Positions 21,501-33,500 of a stretch of 64,000 nt of DNA are shown in pieces. The translations under genes and the position numbers were made by a program. Origin of the DNA: Chaetoceros tenuissimus (lineage: Eukaryota; Bacillariophyta; Thalassiosirophyceae; Chaetocerotales; Chaetocerotaceae); contig BLLK01000022.1 of the NCBI GenBank assembly GCA_021927905.1, positions 1,302,001 to 1,366,000 on the forward strand. The letters are read 5' to 3'. The notes below the pieces were generated by a model. The model saw only the letters and a list, made by a program, of their open reading frames with translations. It was not told the origin of the DNA and searched no databases. Position 1 is the stretch's first letter. Each line of letters begins with the position of its first letter.

Positions 21501-24500
21501 TGTTCCGTCATCAATGCCATCAGATATTCCTTCAGACCAACCGTCAGATATTCCATCTGATCAACCGAGTTCTGTTCCGTCATCGATGCCATCAGATACT
21601 CCTTCAGACGTACCATCTGATCAACCGAGTTCTGTTCCGTCATCAATGCCATCAGATATTCCTTCAGACGTACCATCTGATCAACCGAGTTCTGTTCCGT
21701 CATCAATGCCATCAGATATTCCTTCAGACCAACCGTCAGATATTCCATCTGATCAACCGAGTTCTGTTCCGTCATCGATGCCATCAGATACTCCTTCAGA
21801 CGTACCATCTGATCAACCGAGTTCTGTTCCGTCATCAATGCCATCAGATATTCCTTCAGACGTACCATCTGATCAACCGAGTTCTGTTCCGTCATCAATG
21901 CCATCAGATATTCCTTCAGACCAACCGTCAGATATTCCATCTGATCAACCGAGTTCTGTTCCGTCATCGATGCCATCCGATATTCCTTCAGACGTTCCAT
22001 CTGATCAACCAAGTGTACTTCCGTCATCTATACCAAGTGACATTCCTTCAGACGTTCCATCTGATCAGCCCAGTTTATTACCGTCATCTGAGCCCTCAGA
22101 TATTCCGTCCAGCGAGCCATCATTGCTTCCTTCTTCAGAACCTTCTTCAATGCCTTCTTCTGAACCAAGTCTTTTGCCGTCCAGCGAGCCTTCGAGCGAA
22201 CCATCTGTATGCATTGATGAAGAAGGATGGGTTGTTGGTGGAAATTTGACCGACTCTGTGAATCAGCCATATGCAGGAATGACATGCGCCCAACTTAGTA
22301 ACTATACGAATCCTGAGCCATGGTGTAAAGCTATTATGAATCAACCTAATTCCACATATCTTGGAAAAGCCGTTGATGAAGCCTGCTGTGCATGTCATGG
22401 AAGTACTTTCAAGACAAACTTTCCATCTGGATCACCTACAGATCAACCATCTATCTCTAGTTATCCGTCAGTTGTACCAGTAGCTTCAGCTCAGCCAAGT
22501 TCTTGTGTTGATGAGCCAAATTGGTCATTCTTTGATAAAGAAGGCCACAGTCTTGGATGTGACAATATTGCTGAAAGTATCGGAAATTTAGAAGATGCAT
22601 GTAAGCAGTTTGAAGACCTTTATTTTGATGATAAAAATGTGAATTCGGCGTGCTGTGTTTGCGGAGGAGGAATGCACCAATCACGAGAGCCGAGTTCTGT
22701 ACCCACATTATCTGCGATGCCATCTTTTAATTCTTCCGCACCTAGTGTATGTGTAAATGAAGAAGATTGGGCTGTTGGAGGAAATTCAACTTATACAGGT
22801 ATGACATGTGCCGACATAAGTTCCACAAACAATATAGAGTCATGGTGTGATGCAATTCTACAGCAGTCAAATTCAACCTATAACGGAAAAGCCGTCAATG
22901 AGGCTTGTTGTGCATGTGGTGGGAGCAAATTCCAAACTATTTCTCCGTCAAGTGTACCTTCCGTAAAGCCTTCCGTCTCAAATTTTCCATCAATGGAAAA
23001 TTTTCCTTCGTCTGTGCCTTCGAGCCAACCAACTGAATGTGTTGATGAACCTAATTGGTATTTCTTCAATACTACTGGTCATCAACTTGGATGTGAAGAT
23101 TTGATTGTGAATTATACATCTGGAGTTGATATGTGTCAACGGTTCCAAGATGTTGACTCAGATGGTAAAACTGTTACAACAGCATGTTGCCTCTGTGGAG
23201 GCGGAATACATCAGTCTCGAGAGCCTAGTTTGGTTCCGACTGTATCCCAGAAACCTTCATCGGTTCCTTCTATATCAATAGAACCAACCTCGAAGCCAAG
23301 TGTATTGCCATCTATCAACCCAACATCATCAGCTCAACCTTCAAGTAGGCCATCTAGTTCTATTCCTACAATATATGATGGTAAAGCGTGTAAGTATGAT
23401 ATCGAATGCTTATCTGGTACATGTGATGTTGAACAGGGTGAGAATGTTGGAGTTTGTCAGCGTGGTGTAAGTCGATTTTACTCATTATTTTTGAACATCG
23501 TCACGCATGAAATTTAATCTCACTTTACATTTGTATCAAGATATTGACACGACCAGTGCCAACATCAGATTTTGAATTGGAACCTGGTGTCAAATATTTC
23601 TCTGAAGATAGTTCCTTTTACTTAATGTTTGAAACTGGAGGCAATCTTTTCTTAAGAAATGCCAATGACGATGACAAAATTGTATGGCAAGCTCTGGATA
23701 CAAATATTGCGTATGTTGACAACACAGCATTTTTGCAATCGAATGGAAATCTCGTCATTTATGATAGTAATCGAAATTCACTTTGGACTAGTGTGCAGGA
23801 TTTGCTCCAAGTGTGTCAAGGGAATTGTCAGGGCGATGAAAATTGCGGTCCTGGATTAATTTGTCATCAACAATCTCTTCGAAGACGGCTATCTGAAGTA
23901 AGTAAAATGACATTCACATATTTTTAGAAACAATGCCTCTTGATTAAATCCTATTTTCCAATTATAAAGACGAATAGTCCAAGTCCTTCGATGATACCAA
24001 GTGAAATGCCTTCGGATCTTCCATCGGACATACCCAGTATTCTTCCCTCGCTCATGCCTTCAGACATTCCATCAGACGTACCCAGTATTCTTCCCTCGCT
24101 CATGCCTTCAGACATTCCATCAGACGTACCCAGTAATCTTCCCTCGCTCATGCCTTCAGATCTTCCATCAGACGTACCCAGTAATCTTCCGTCTTTGCAA
24201 CCTTCACATCTCCCCTCGGACATACCTTCCTTGGAACCAAGTTTTATACCATCTACCAGCTTATCACCTTCTACTAGTTATGCGCCAACAGAAAGTAATC
24301 GCCCATCGGAAAGTATATTTCCATCAACATCACCAAGTCATTCCGTACTACCAAGTTCCAAACCCTCTTCATATCCATCTGCATCAAGTTTTCCATCCCA
24401 AATGCCATCTTTAACAAGTATTCCTGGATGCTCTGGTCTCAATGATGGTGAAACTAATTATTGTGTAGATCCTGTCTTTACCGATCAATCTCCAAGAAAC

Positions 24501-27500
24501 GAACCCTTCACAAACCTCGCTAACAAGAATGACTATCTAAACCTTAGCAGACGATTGACACTTTGTGAAGGGCATTGTGCGGACGATTCAAATTGTGATA
24601 CAGGACTCATCTGTAAGGAACAAGATCATATGGTAAAGTTGAGGGATGCTCTGGAACTAATTCTAAAGAAGGTTGGCAATATTGTACTTATCCATCCTTG
24701 GAAACAATCAATGGCGGGGATTCGGGTTTAGAAATAAGCGATATCGAGGATAGTTTTTTGAGAATTGATAATACAGGTGTGCTTAAAGTTTATAGTAAGA
24801 ACGATGGACTCATCTGGGATTCAAGCAATGGTGCAGCAAGTCAATTAAATGCCTGTGAAAGTAGTCAATGTGGGTTTGATCCACTCGTCGATATTTCAAT
24901 TACAACTGCAAGAGATATTATTTTCGCAGGAAGTTACAGTCATGTTGATTATGCTATTGATGTGGAACAGTCAGATGATTCTGGTCTTTCTGTCAAAAGC
25001 AACTGCATCAAAGTGAAAGGAACCATTTCTGAAGCATACGAGTTTGTCAGCCCTCTGCACATTAATTCAACGATGTTCATGTCATTTAAGTACGAAATCT
25101 CGTATGGTGTTAAAGCCTTTGCTTTGTGTGTCGACGATGGTGTAACAAAAAGAGTAGAAAATGATGGAAGAGTATTGTCCCATTGTCTTGCTTTGGGTGG
25201 ATCTAGTGTTTCTGAGGTTCTCACAACACATGTAACAGTAGAAGAAATAGGAGGCACCATTCTGTCGATAGATCAAAACTCCACTGAAGTAGAGTTTGAA
25301 TTATCTGGCCTCTTTCCATCTCAAGTTGGAAGGGTCAAGTACCTTGGCATTCTTCAAGTCATGAACGAAAATGTCTTCACTGATTCATATTCATTGATCG
25401 AAAATCCTTTGTTTTTTGACAAACAAGTCTCCAACAGAAGGCTTATTCAAGTCTCGAACAATTTCTGTGTTTGCAAATCAGACGAGCTTGCTTCTACCCT
25501 TGTACCCGGTCTTCATCATACCTGCAAAGCAGCTGGAGATTTTTGTACTTCTGCAAAAAATATACTTAGTGAAATTACCAAGAATGAGAACGAGCCGTGT
25601 TCAACTGCTTTAGAATGCAGATCTGGAATTTGCGGAGATGGAACTAATAAAGTGTGCTTGTCAGAGGTGAGGGTATAATTCACTACATTTATATTTCTTA
25701 TGATATCATTCTCATTACTTTTTTGTCAGGATATGACAATCAGAGAAAAGGATTTCCCAATGAGAGATCTTGAGACACCAAGTTTTATTTGTTTGCAGAA
25801 GGTACCTATGTCTTGGTCAGCTAGCAAAGCAATAGCTCAAAGTATGGGTGGAAATCTTGTATCTATCCATTGTGAACAGCAAAATACTCAAGTGAAGAAT
25901 ATGATAACTTCGAATTCATTCATCGGAGGGACTGACACTGTTAGTGAAGGTCAATGGAAATGGACTGATAATACAGAAATGGAATTTACGAATTGGAATT
26001 CTGGTGAACCAAATAATTCTTCTAACGAAGATTGTGCGATGATACTTAGTGCTACTGGAAAATGGAACGATGTGAGGTGTGGGACTGCAATTGGTAGATC
26101 AGTTTACCAATCTGATGCTCCAATTGATTTTCTTACCTGTGAACCATACTACCGTGAGTCATTTTGTATTGAATTATCTGATCTGCTTACTAGAATTCAT
26201 CCTTCTCAAATATGATATTGACTTGTTTCTATTTAGCATGTCCGTTATCAAACAACGAAAAAAAGAAAATTTGCGAGTGGGGCTGTCAAAGTGATGACGA
26301 CTGTGAGGGAGAATTAAAGTGCGATACGAATTTCGACAATACTGAGGTGGAGGGTTGTCTCGGGATTCGTCTACCAAGAGTCAGCTATTGTTATGAGGAA
26401 CCCAAAACTTCTGATATAACTTGGGAAGGTTCATATGGAGATAGAAACACGTTTGTTGGGACACAAGGCGGATCTATTGTTTCATCAAGGACTAGAATTC
26501 ATTTGTATGGAAATGTTTGGAAAGCTTACAGACTGATGGAGCCATATTCCGTGACTGGTAATACCCATGTATCATTCAAATTCAAACTAACCAAGGAGGC
26601 TGAAGGACATGCCATTTGCTTTGACGACGATTCAGAACCTGACACTTATGGAGGTTTCCAAAAGAGGTGTATTACAGTAGCAGGCACTGAATACAATGAA
26701 TGGAGTAATAATCACGTCTTCAAAACAGAAAAACTGAACACTACTAATATTGATGAGGAACCAGTTGAAGTAATCCGTCAAGTCAAAATTGGTCATTTCT
26801 TCACTCGAAAGGGAAGTAAAATCAATTTTATTGGATTCATTCAAGATAATGATGCTGATCCATATGAAGGAATTTCCAGCTTTTGGGATATCCAGTTCTA
26901 TGAAGAAATACCAGTAAGTTTTTATTGCTAAATCGTTTGTTTTAAATTATTAAACACCTGTATCTGACTCTAGTTTCGATAGAACTCATCATGGACTCTG
27001 TTTCAGATACCGCCATCCGAGAAAGATTTCAAGACACTAGAAACCACCATGACAATATTGAGCACAGCTGTTTCATATGACAAGGAACTAGAGGCTGCTC
27101 TTGTGAAGGAGTGCTTGGAATCTGATCGTAGTGGGAATTTGAAACAAAGTCTACAGCTAATTACTCCCTCTGATGTTGGAGATGCCAACACACCTCTAAG
27201 AAAAGTCAAGTGTATACGAAAAAGTCAATGTAAAGAATTTGAGCTCTATACGGATTTGAAGAAAACTGAATCTTTAATGAATACAGGAACAACTTTAACT
27301 AGAAACCAATCAAATGGCAGTTCCAATCAAAGTAGTGGTATAAGTCTATACAGAGGCCGTGTCATACGTTTTTCTAGAGATCTTGAAGTAAAATGCCCCC
27401 ACAACTACCTTGCAACTAAGTTGAAGTTAGGTGATCACCAAGATTACTTTATGATCCAGAACGACAAATGGAAAGATAAGTACATGACTGTCTGGAGGTG

Positions 27501-30500
27501 TTCCCGAGAAACTAGAATCGAATATTCAAAAGAAAACGAAGGGAACTCTATACATAGGTACTTTTATAGGAAAGATGGCCGAATTCATTCGGCATATTGT
27601 GGAGATAACATGGCTCTTGACCTTCAATCTAATAATTGTAGAAACAGGCAAAAGCTTTGGTTATGGCCAAGTCATAGCGGTCCAGCTCAACAGTTCACTT
27701 TTTTGACAAGCAAGAAGATTGAGGTAAATGGCTGTATGCTTGATGGTGGTAGCAAGTCTAGTCATTCTGAGGTTTTCGTGTGGAAAGATGAAAACAACAA
27801 TCCATGGATGTATTGGAACCAAATTCCTGTGGATAATACGAAAACAAGAGAGATATGGTGTAGTAGGCCAGATTCATCTGCTGGATTATTCATAGACAAT
27901 TACGACATCAAGGAAACGGGCCAAATCGAAAATATATCAGATGAGGCTAATTGTAATGAAGGGTATTACATTTCAGGATACAAATGTAGAGACAATCTTT
28001 GCAACAGCTTCAGTCTGATTTGTAGAAAAGTTGAGGTATGTTTTTGCATACAATTTATTTGCTCGTACATGCATCTCTTTTAAGATCTCTTTTCTACATT
28101 GATAGTTTATACCTAATTATCAAGCCAAGACGTCATTGAAAATGTACTCCAAGGCCAATGATTGGGGTGAACCTATATCAGATAATCAACTCGAGATTTA
28201 TAGTCATGCTGTCACTAATGCGTACAAGACAAAAAATGTTTGTATCAACACCGCAAACCTTGCCATTGATGGCGACGGACTTGGGTTTTCGATTGCAAAC
28301 GAAAACATTTTCTTCTACGATGCTGGTGAGTTTAAGCAGTATGCAATCAACGCCAATGGATCGATCAAGGAAGAGACTCCGCTGCCTTTTGATAGTAGCT
28401 GTGACAACGCTTCTAGTTTGAATTCTGCGTCGCAGAAACCGTCCAATTTTGGTAGCTCCAAGTGCACTGATTCCTATGGTAATGTGGGAGCCATTAGTGC
28501 CCCTTCGACTTCCGTTGACGGTATACCAAATCATGGTGCAATTGCATTTTATTATCGGGTGGATAGTTCGTCCACATGGCAACTTCGAGGAGAAATATAT
28601 GGCGAGACAGACGAGACAAAATTAGGTGAATATTCTGTGGAATTTGAAGATGAACATGATTTAAAAGCAATTTCGAGTAATTATCACATCAACTATATTA
28701 GCGATGTTTTGGTGAGTACCAGATGTTAAAGATGGGCAATTCTTTTTAATTCAGTTTATTTACCAAAACAATTGCACTCTATTTTTATATCTCCCTATAG
28801 AATGAGTGCCCTTTCCACGCGAAAAAGAATGGCACAGATTGTTACTGTCTTGATGGATACATTGCCGTCAATGCTGATAACTCATTGACCAGAAGAGTAA
28901 AAGGAAGTGATTATTGCGCACTTGCTTTTTTCTCTAGTCTTGTAATCAATAAAGTACAAGATGATAAGAGTTACATCGACATTTTGATTACAAATGATGA
29001 ACGTGGTTTTCCCATAGATGAAAATGACTCAGATTACCTTGACGATTTAAGAAATATGATACACCTACAACAGTTTAGTGAAGGATCAAATAATCCAGAA
29101 GATATTGTTCTAACCTTGAATGAGAACTTCAAAGTCTATGAAGATCCAAGTGGATCAAATACTACTGTTACTTTCATAGGTTTAAACCCAGGTAGAAAGT
29201 ACCTTGTAAACTTTGCAATTGATGAATTTGTGACTTTTCCAATCGTTCCCAGCTGTTCTTGCGAAGCGATTACTGGTCAAGATCAAACCGGCAGACCCAA
29301 AGATCTCACGATAACTCAAAGCAGAGGTCATGTACTTTTCGACTTTATTGATAATTCAAAGTGTGAAAGCGGCTTTAGTTTCTCTCGTTTTGAGGGATAT
29401 GCTGAGTTTGTTGACGATAGTAGACGTGCAACTAGTTTCACCAATGACTTCTCTTATCAAGCTCCAAAGCAATGTACATCTAGAATTACCCCCGAGATTG
29501 AGGCGAGTGACGATTTGACGGTATCCAGATTGATTGTTGGGAGTGTTTACTCTTACTGCGTCAGATCAATTCGTGAGGGCAACTACATGGATGTGACAGT
29601 TAATGCAAAAGAAATGAGAGCACTCGCATCCTCATCGGCAACGTGTAGTGTCCATAGAATTAATTGGGAATCGTCCATGATTGGTATTGTCACAACTGAT
29701 CCAGACGCTGGATCCATTGCAATTCGAGATGTTGAAGTTCGTTGGCAGCTTCTATCCGAGGAAGGAAAGGACTTGTCATGTGCAAATTGTTCTGGCATCA
29801 CAAAAACAAACAAAGGAGGTGTATTTGAAATTTATATGAAGATTGAAGACGAGCCTCTACTTTATGGCAAAAATGATCAAGATATACCAATCAAACTGTT
29901 TTTTTCAAAAACAACAAAGAGTAATGAGAATGATATCAATCATAGATTTCTATGTAACGATGGGCAAGATGTCTGTGATGAAGGTACAGGATTTGTAACG
30001 TATCTGAAACACCTCCATTTTGATACGCCATTCCATGCCTATGACGACACAAGTGTTCCTTTCACGGGGAAATTGATAGTTCATGGAACACAGTGTCCAA
30101 TTGTAGGAGCTAATGTATGTCCCCAGCATCATTCCGTAGCAGCTAGAAATAATGAGCAAAATGTCGGGAACTTATGCGTTAAAACAGATTCGAATGGAGA
30201 GTACATCGCTCCTGTTGTAATCGGCAGTGTCATCTACGGAGTTCGGATTGAATACGAAGAACATGAATTTGAGAGAACTTTTCATAATAAGTGGAATTAC
30301 GAGGCAGGGGTTCACATCACAGAGACGGGATTCTACGCAAGTAATGACTTTTATGACATGTCAAAAGCTCGCCTATTCGTCCAAGGTAAGTGCCGATTCT
30401 TTTGCATATTTATCGAAACTATTTTGATCCCTAGCTCATTATTTTATCTCAATTATTCAGTTGCTGGAGGAGATTGCAACTTGCCTCTAGGAACAGCCTT

Positions 30501-33500
30501 TCTGAAAGTTAGAGTCAAAGGTTGCGACGATGATTTACATAGTGGGGGATACTTAGAAGAGCCATTGGAACAAAACGGTTATGAACAGGTTTACAACAAT
30601 GTACCTGCTCAATTTCTAGAAGTCAACGTAGAAACTATTAAGGACGATGACGGTGATATTTCTCACCTAAAGGAATTTTTCAACGGAGAAGATCCAGTTG
30701 TGAGGTCCATCAATTTACTTTCTACTGCAGAGGAAGATGAATTGGAGGACAAACTTATAGCAGAGGAGAATGGCGGAGATACAGGAAAAGAGACCAGTGA
30801 AGTCAAAGACAAAGAGGATTACAAAGCCACCGAAGATGTTAAGGAGACTATAAGGTTCCAATACAATGGACTTTTGGAAATGGAAGTAGAAGTTCTTGGT
30901 GATGATCTCGAATGCAACGATTACCCTTCTGGCGATTTCGATTCTTTTCATGTGGTTGAATACATGTCTCTCATTGACATCAAGATCGATCTTCGTTTCA
31001 AACTCGACGATGACTTATACTGCAACATTGTTGATCCTGGTCAACACAAGCTATCCATTGTAAGCAATTTGGGTATGGATAGCAATGCCGGCTTCGATGA
31101 TTTCTATAATAGTCTCCCAAGTGATCAACAGAAAGAGTTAATTTCTGCTTGTTCGACAATTGCTCCGCCCTCCGGGAAGGCTTCTGGGCCATGCCTCTTA
31201 GACATTTATAGTGGTGAGTCAGGTTCAGGAAAAGATATAAAGTTAACTGTTGGCAGACCAAACATCAATGATCCTTATACGAAAAATGTGGATATACGTG
31301 TGATTGGTGCTGCAAATAATGTACAGCATAGAGCAGACTTTTTTATTGAAGGGCAATTCTCATTAGGAGCTGGAGACTCCTTCGCATTACCAACCCATCA
31401 ACCAATTATGGTTTTGAGAGATCCTCCTGTAAGTATTAGTTCATGTGTGTATCTTATTTTTAATAAGGGATTTATCTAAACTATTTTCTACAGGGTGGAG
31501 GTTCTTATGCTTCCTACGAAAACATTAGAACTAGTGTAAGAATTTATAAAAATCACGATAAGACAGCCAATGAAGGAAAAATGGCAATGAAGCTTGGTGT
31601 AAAATTCGAAGCAGACAGCGATTTTTGTACAGGTGGTGGTTTGGGAGCTATAGTTATTGGCTGTAAAGAAGCTGTAGGAGGTGACAATGATACTGATGGT
31701 AAAAGCTATCAGGACATTAAATCAACCAATGCCGATTCAACAAAAACCATAACAAATTCATTTTCTACAACTTGGAGTTACAAAACAAGTGATAGCCCTG
31801 ACATTGCAGGTGAAGAAAGCGATGTTTTCGTAGGTGAGTTATCTTTTATTCAAATATTTACGTAGTTTACAACTTTTTTCTGAACTCTACATTCAATTCC
31901 TTCAGTCCCAAATTTGAATGTCTTCTTTATTGAGGTATACGTTGTCAGATGGAATAATGAAACTTGCGCTGCCAAATTAGACGGGGATGAATTCCCCTCG
32001 ACAACTATTTTTGATATTAATGCAGAAACAAACAAACCAGCCTTTTCCTTCTATTCACGTCATCACATTGTAAATACAAAAATGCCTGAAATAGAGAATG
32101 CTATCGACGGCGAAGTAGACAAAGTGATGCAAGTTAGATCATCGATAGAGGATGGTGAAACAAAAGTTTGCTGTGATAAAGGTGACTTGAAAGGTTTCTG
32201 CTTTCCGACAGAAGGGACTCTACGAGTATGTAATGAAGATGATCTTGATCAAGCTATCTTCAATGCTGGTGAGCTACTTGAAGCTCTTGTGCACTGGCAA
32301 ACAATCTTAAATAGTGCTGATGACACAAAAGCACTTGCAGTCTCGGATAGTAGTTACGGTAATATTTTGAACTGGTTTGAACAGCAAGAAATGTACCAAT
32401 ATATTGAGACCACAGACTTTGAGGATGATGAAAAGAAACATATTCGTATGGAAAAGGCAATAACTGATTACTCACAACTTGCCCCAGAAAGCTTGACTGA
32501 TATGATGAACCCCTTAACTGATGCATCAAACCCATTCATCGACCCAATAGAATCCAGTGAAGAAAGCAAAAGTGCAAATAGAATACAATTCAGCGGTAGC
32601 ACTGGCAGCTATACTCTTAAGCTTGACAGATCATCTTCATCAGAGATGACGACCATGACATGCAGCGACAGTGGCTTGATGAAAGCGATGGCAATATGGC
32701 AAAAGGTAGTTAATTTTGACCCTACAGAATTTGCAAAGGAAAAGTTTACAGAAGAAACAGGAATACCACTCAAATTACAACCAATCGCAAAAAAGATTGT
32801 TAAGAAATTGAACGAAAAAATTGACAGCTACAACCAAGTGAAGAAAGATGAAGCTTTTCAGAAGGAATTGAAAGAAGAGGTGAAGAAACAGGATGAAAAA
32901 CGTGTTGACCGAATGGAGGCGATCAAGCAATTAGAAGACGAGAAAAAGCAGAAATTAGAGGATGCCACAAAGGAGAATGCAAGAATCCAAAAGGAAATTG
33001 ACGAAGCACCAGACGTAAAGACAAAGAAAGAACTAATTATTAAGAAGTTTGAGGCTGAAGCGGCCCAGCAAAAAGCACAAAATGATTTGGAGGAGGAAAG
33101 AGCTAAAAAGAAAAGAGAAAATCTAGCTAAACAATTGGCAGACGAGGAAAAAAAGGAGAAGCAAAAGAAACAACTATCCTCTACTGAAAAAGCGAAACTA
33201 CAAGATCAAATTGATAATGAAACAGACCCCAAAAAGAAGCAAGCTTTAGTAAAGAAACAATTGGAGGACTCTGGGAATACTCCACGGAATGATAAAGAGG
33301 CTAGGACTCAAAAGGAAGCAATGAAACAGAAAAGAAATGAAGAAAGAAGCAACAAAGAACTGAAAGATAGGACCCAGACTGAAATTGCCGAAGATACTGG
33401 GAAGAAAAGCAAGTGGGATTCAGGGTCATTTCTTAAAAATGCTTTGAAAAAGTTTGAGTTTGCATTTTCGGCTGGACCTATGGTTATTGCTTCAATGCAG

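Noticed and set aside
21500-22000. Regular direct repeats, considered as a CRISPR-like array
   Set aside because: The repeats are coding, have no unique spacers, and keep a 12-bp reading period; the genome is eukaryotic.
21413-22027. 204-codon minus-strand ORF with a repetitive sequence
   Set aside because: It is the antisense shadow of the PSD coding repeat; its own repeats simply mirror the plus-strand array, and the plus strand has in-phase exons on both sides.
24615-24640. Possible 26-nt micro-intron explaining the frame break
   Set aside because: It is far shorter than any other intron in the window (63-220 nt) and has no polypyrimidine tract; a one-base error fits better.
30386-30460. 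Continuous frame through a 75-nt segment in the giant gene
   Set aside because: It has GTAAGT and an ATTATTCAG acceptor, a length divisible by three, and joins VQ-VAGGDC sensibly when removed. Treated as an intron, although retained forms would stay in frame.
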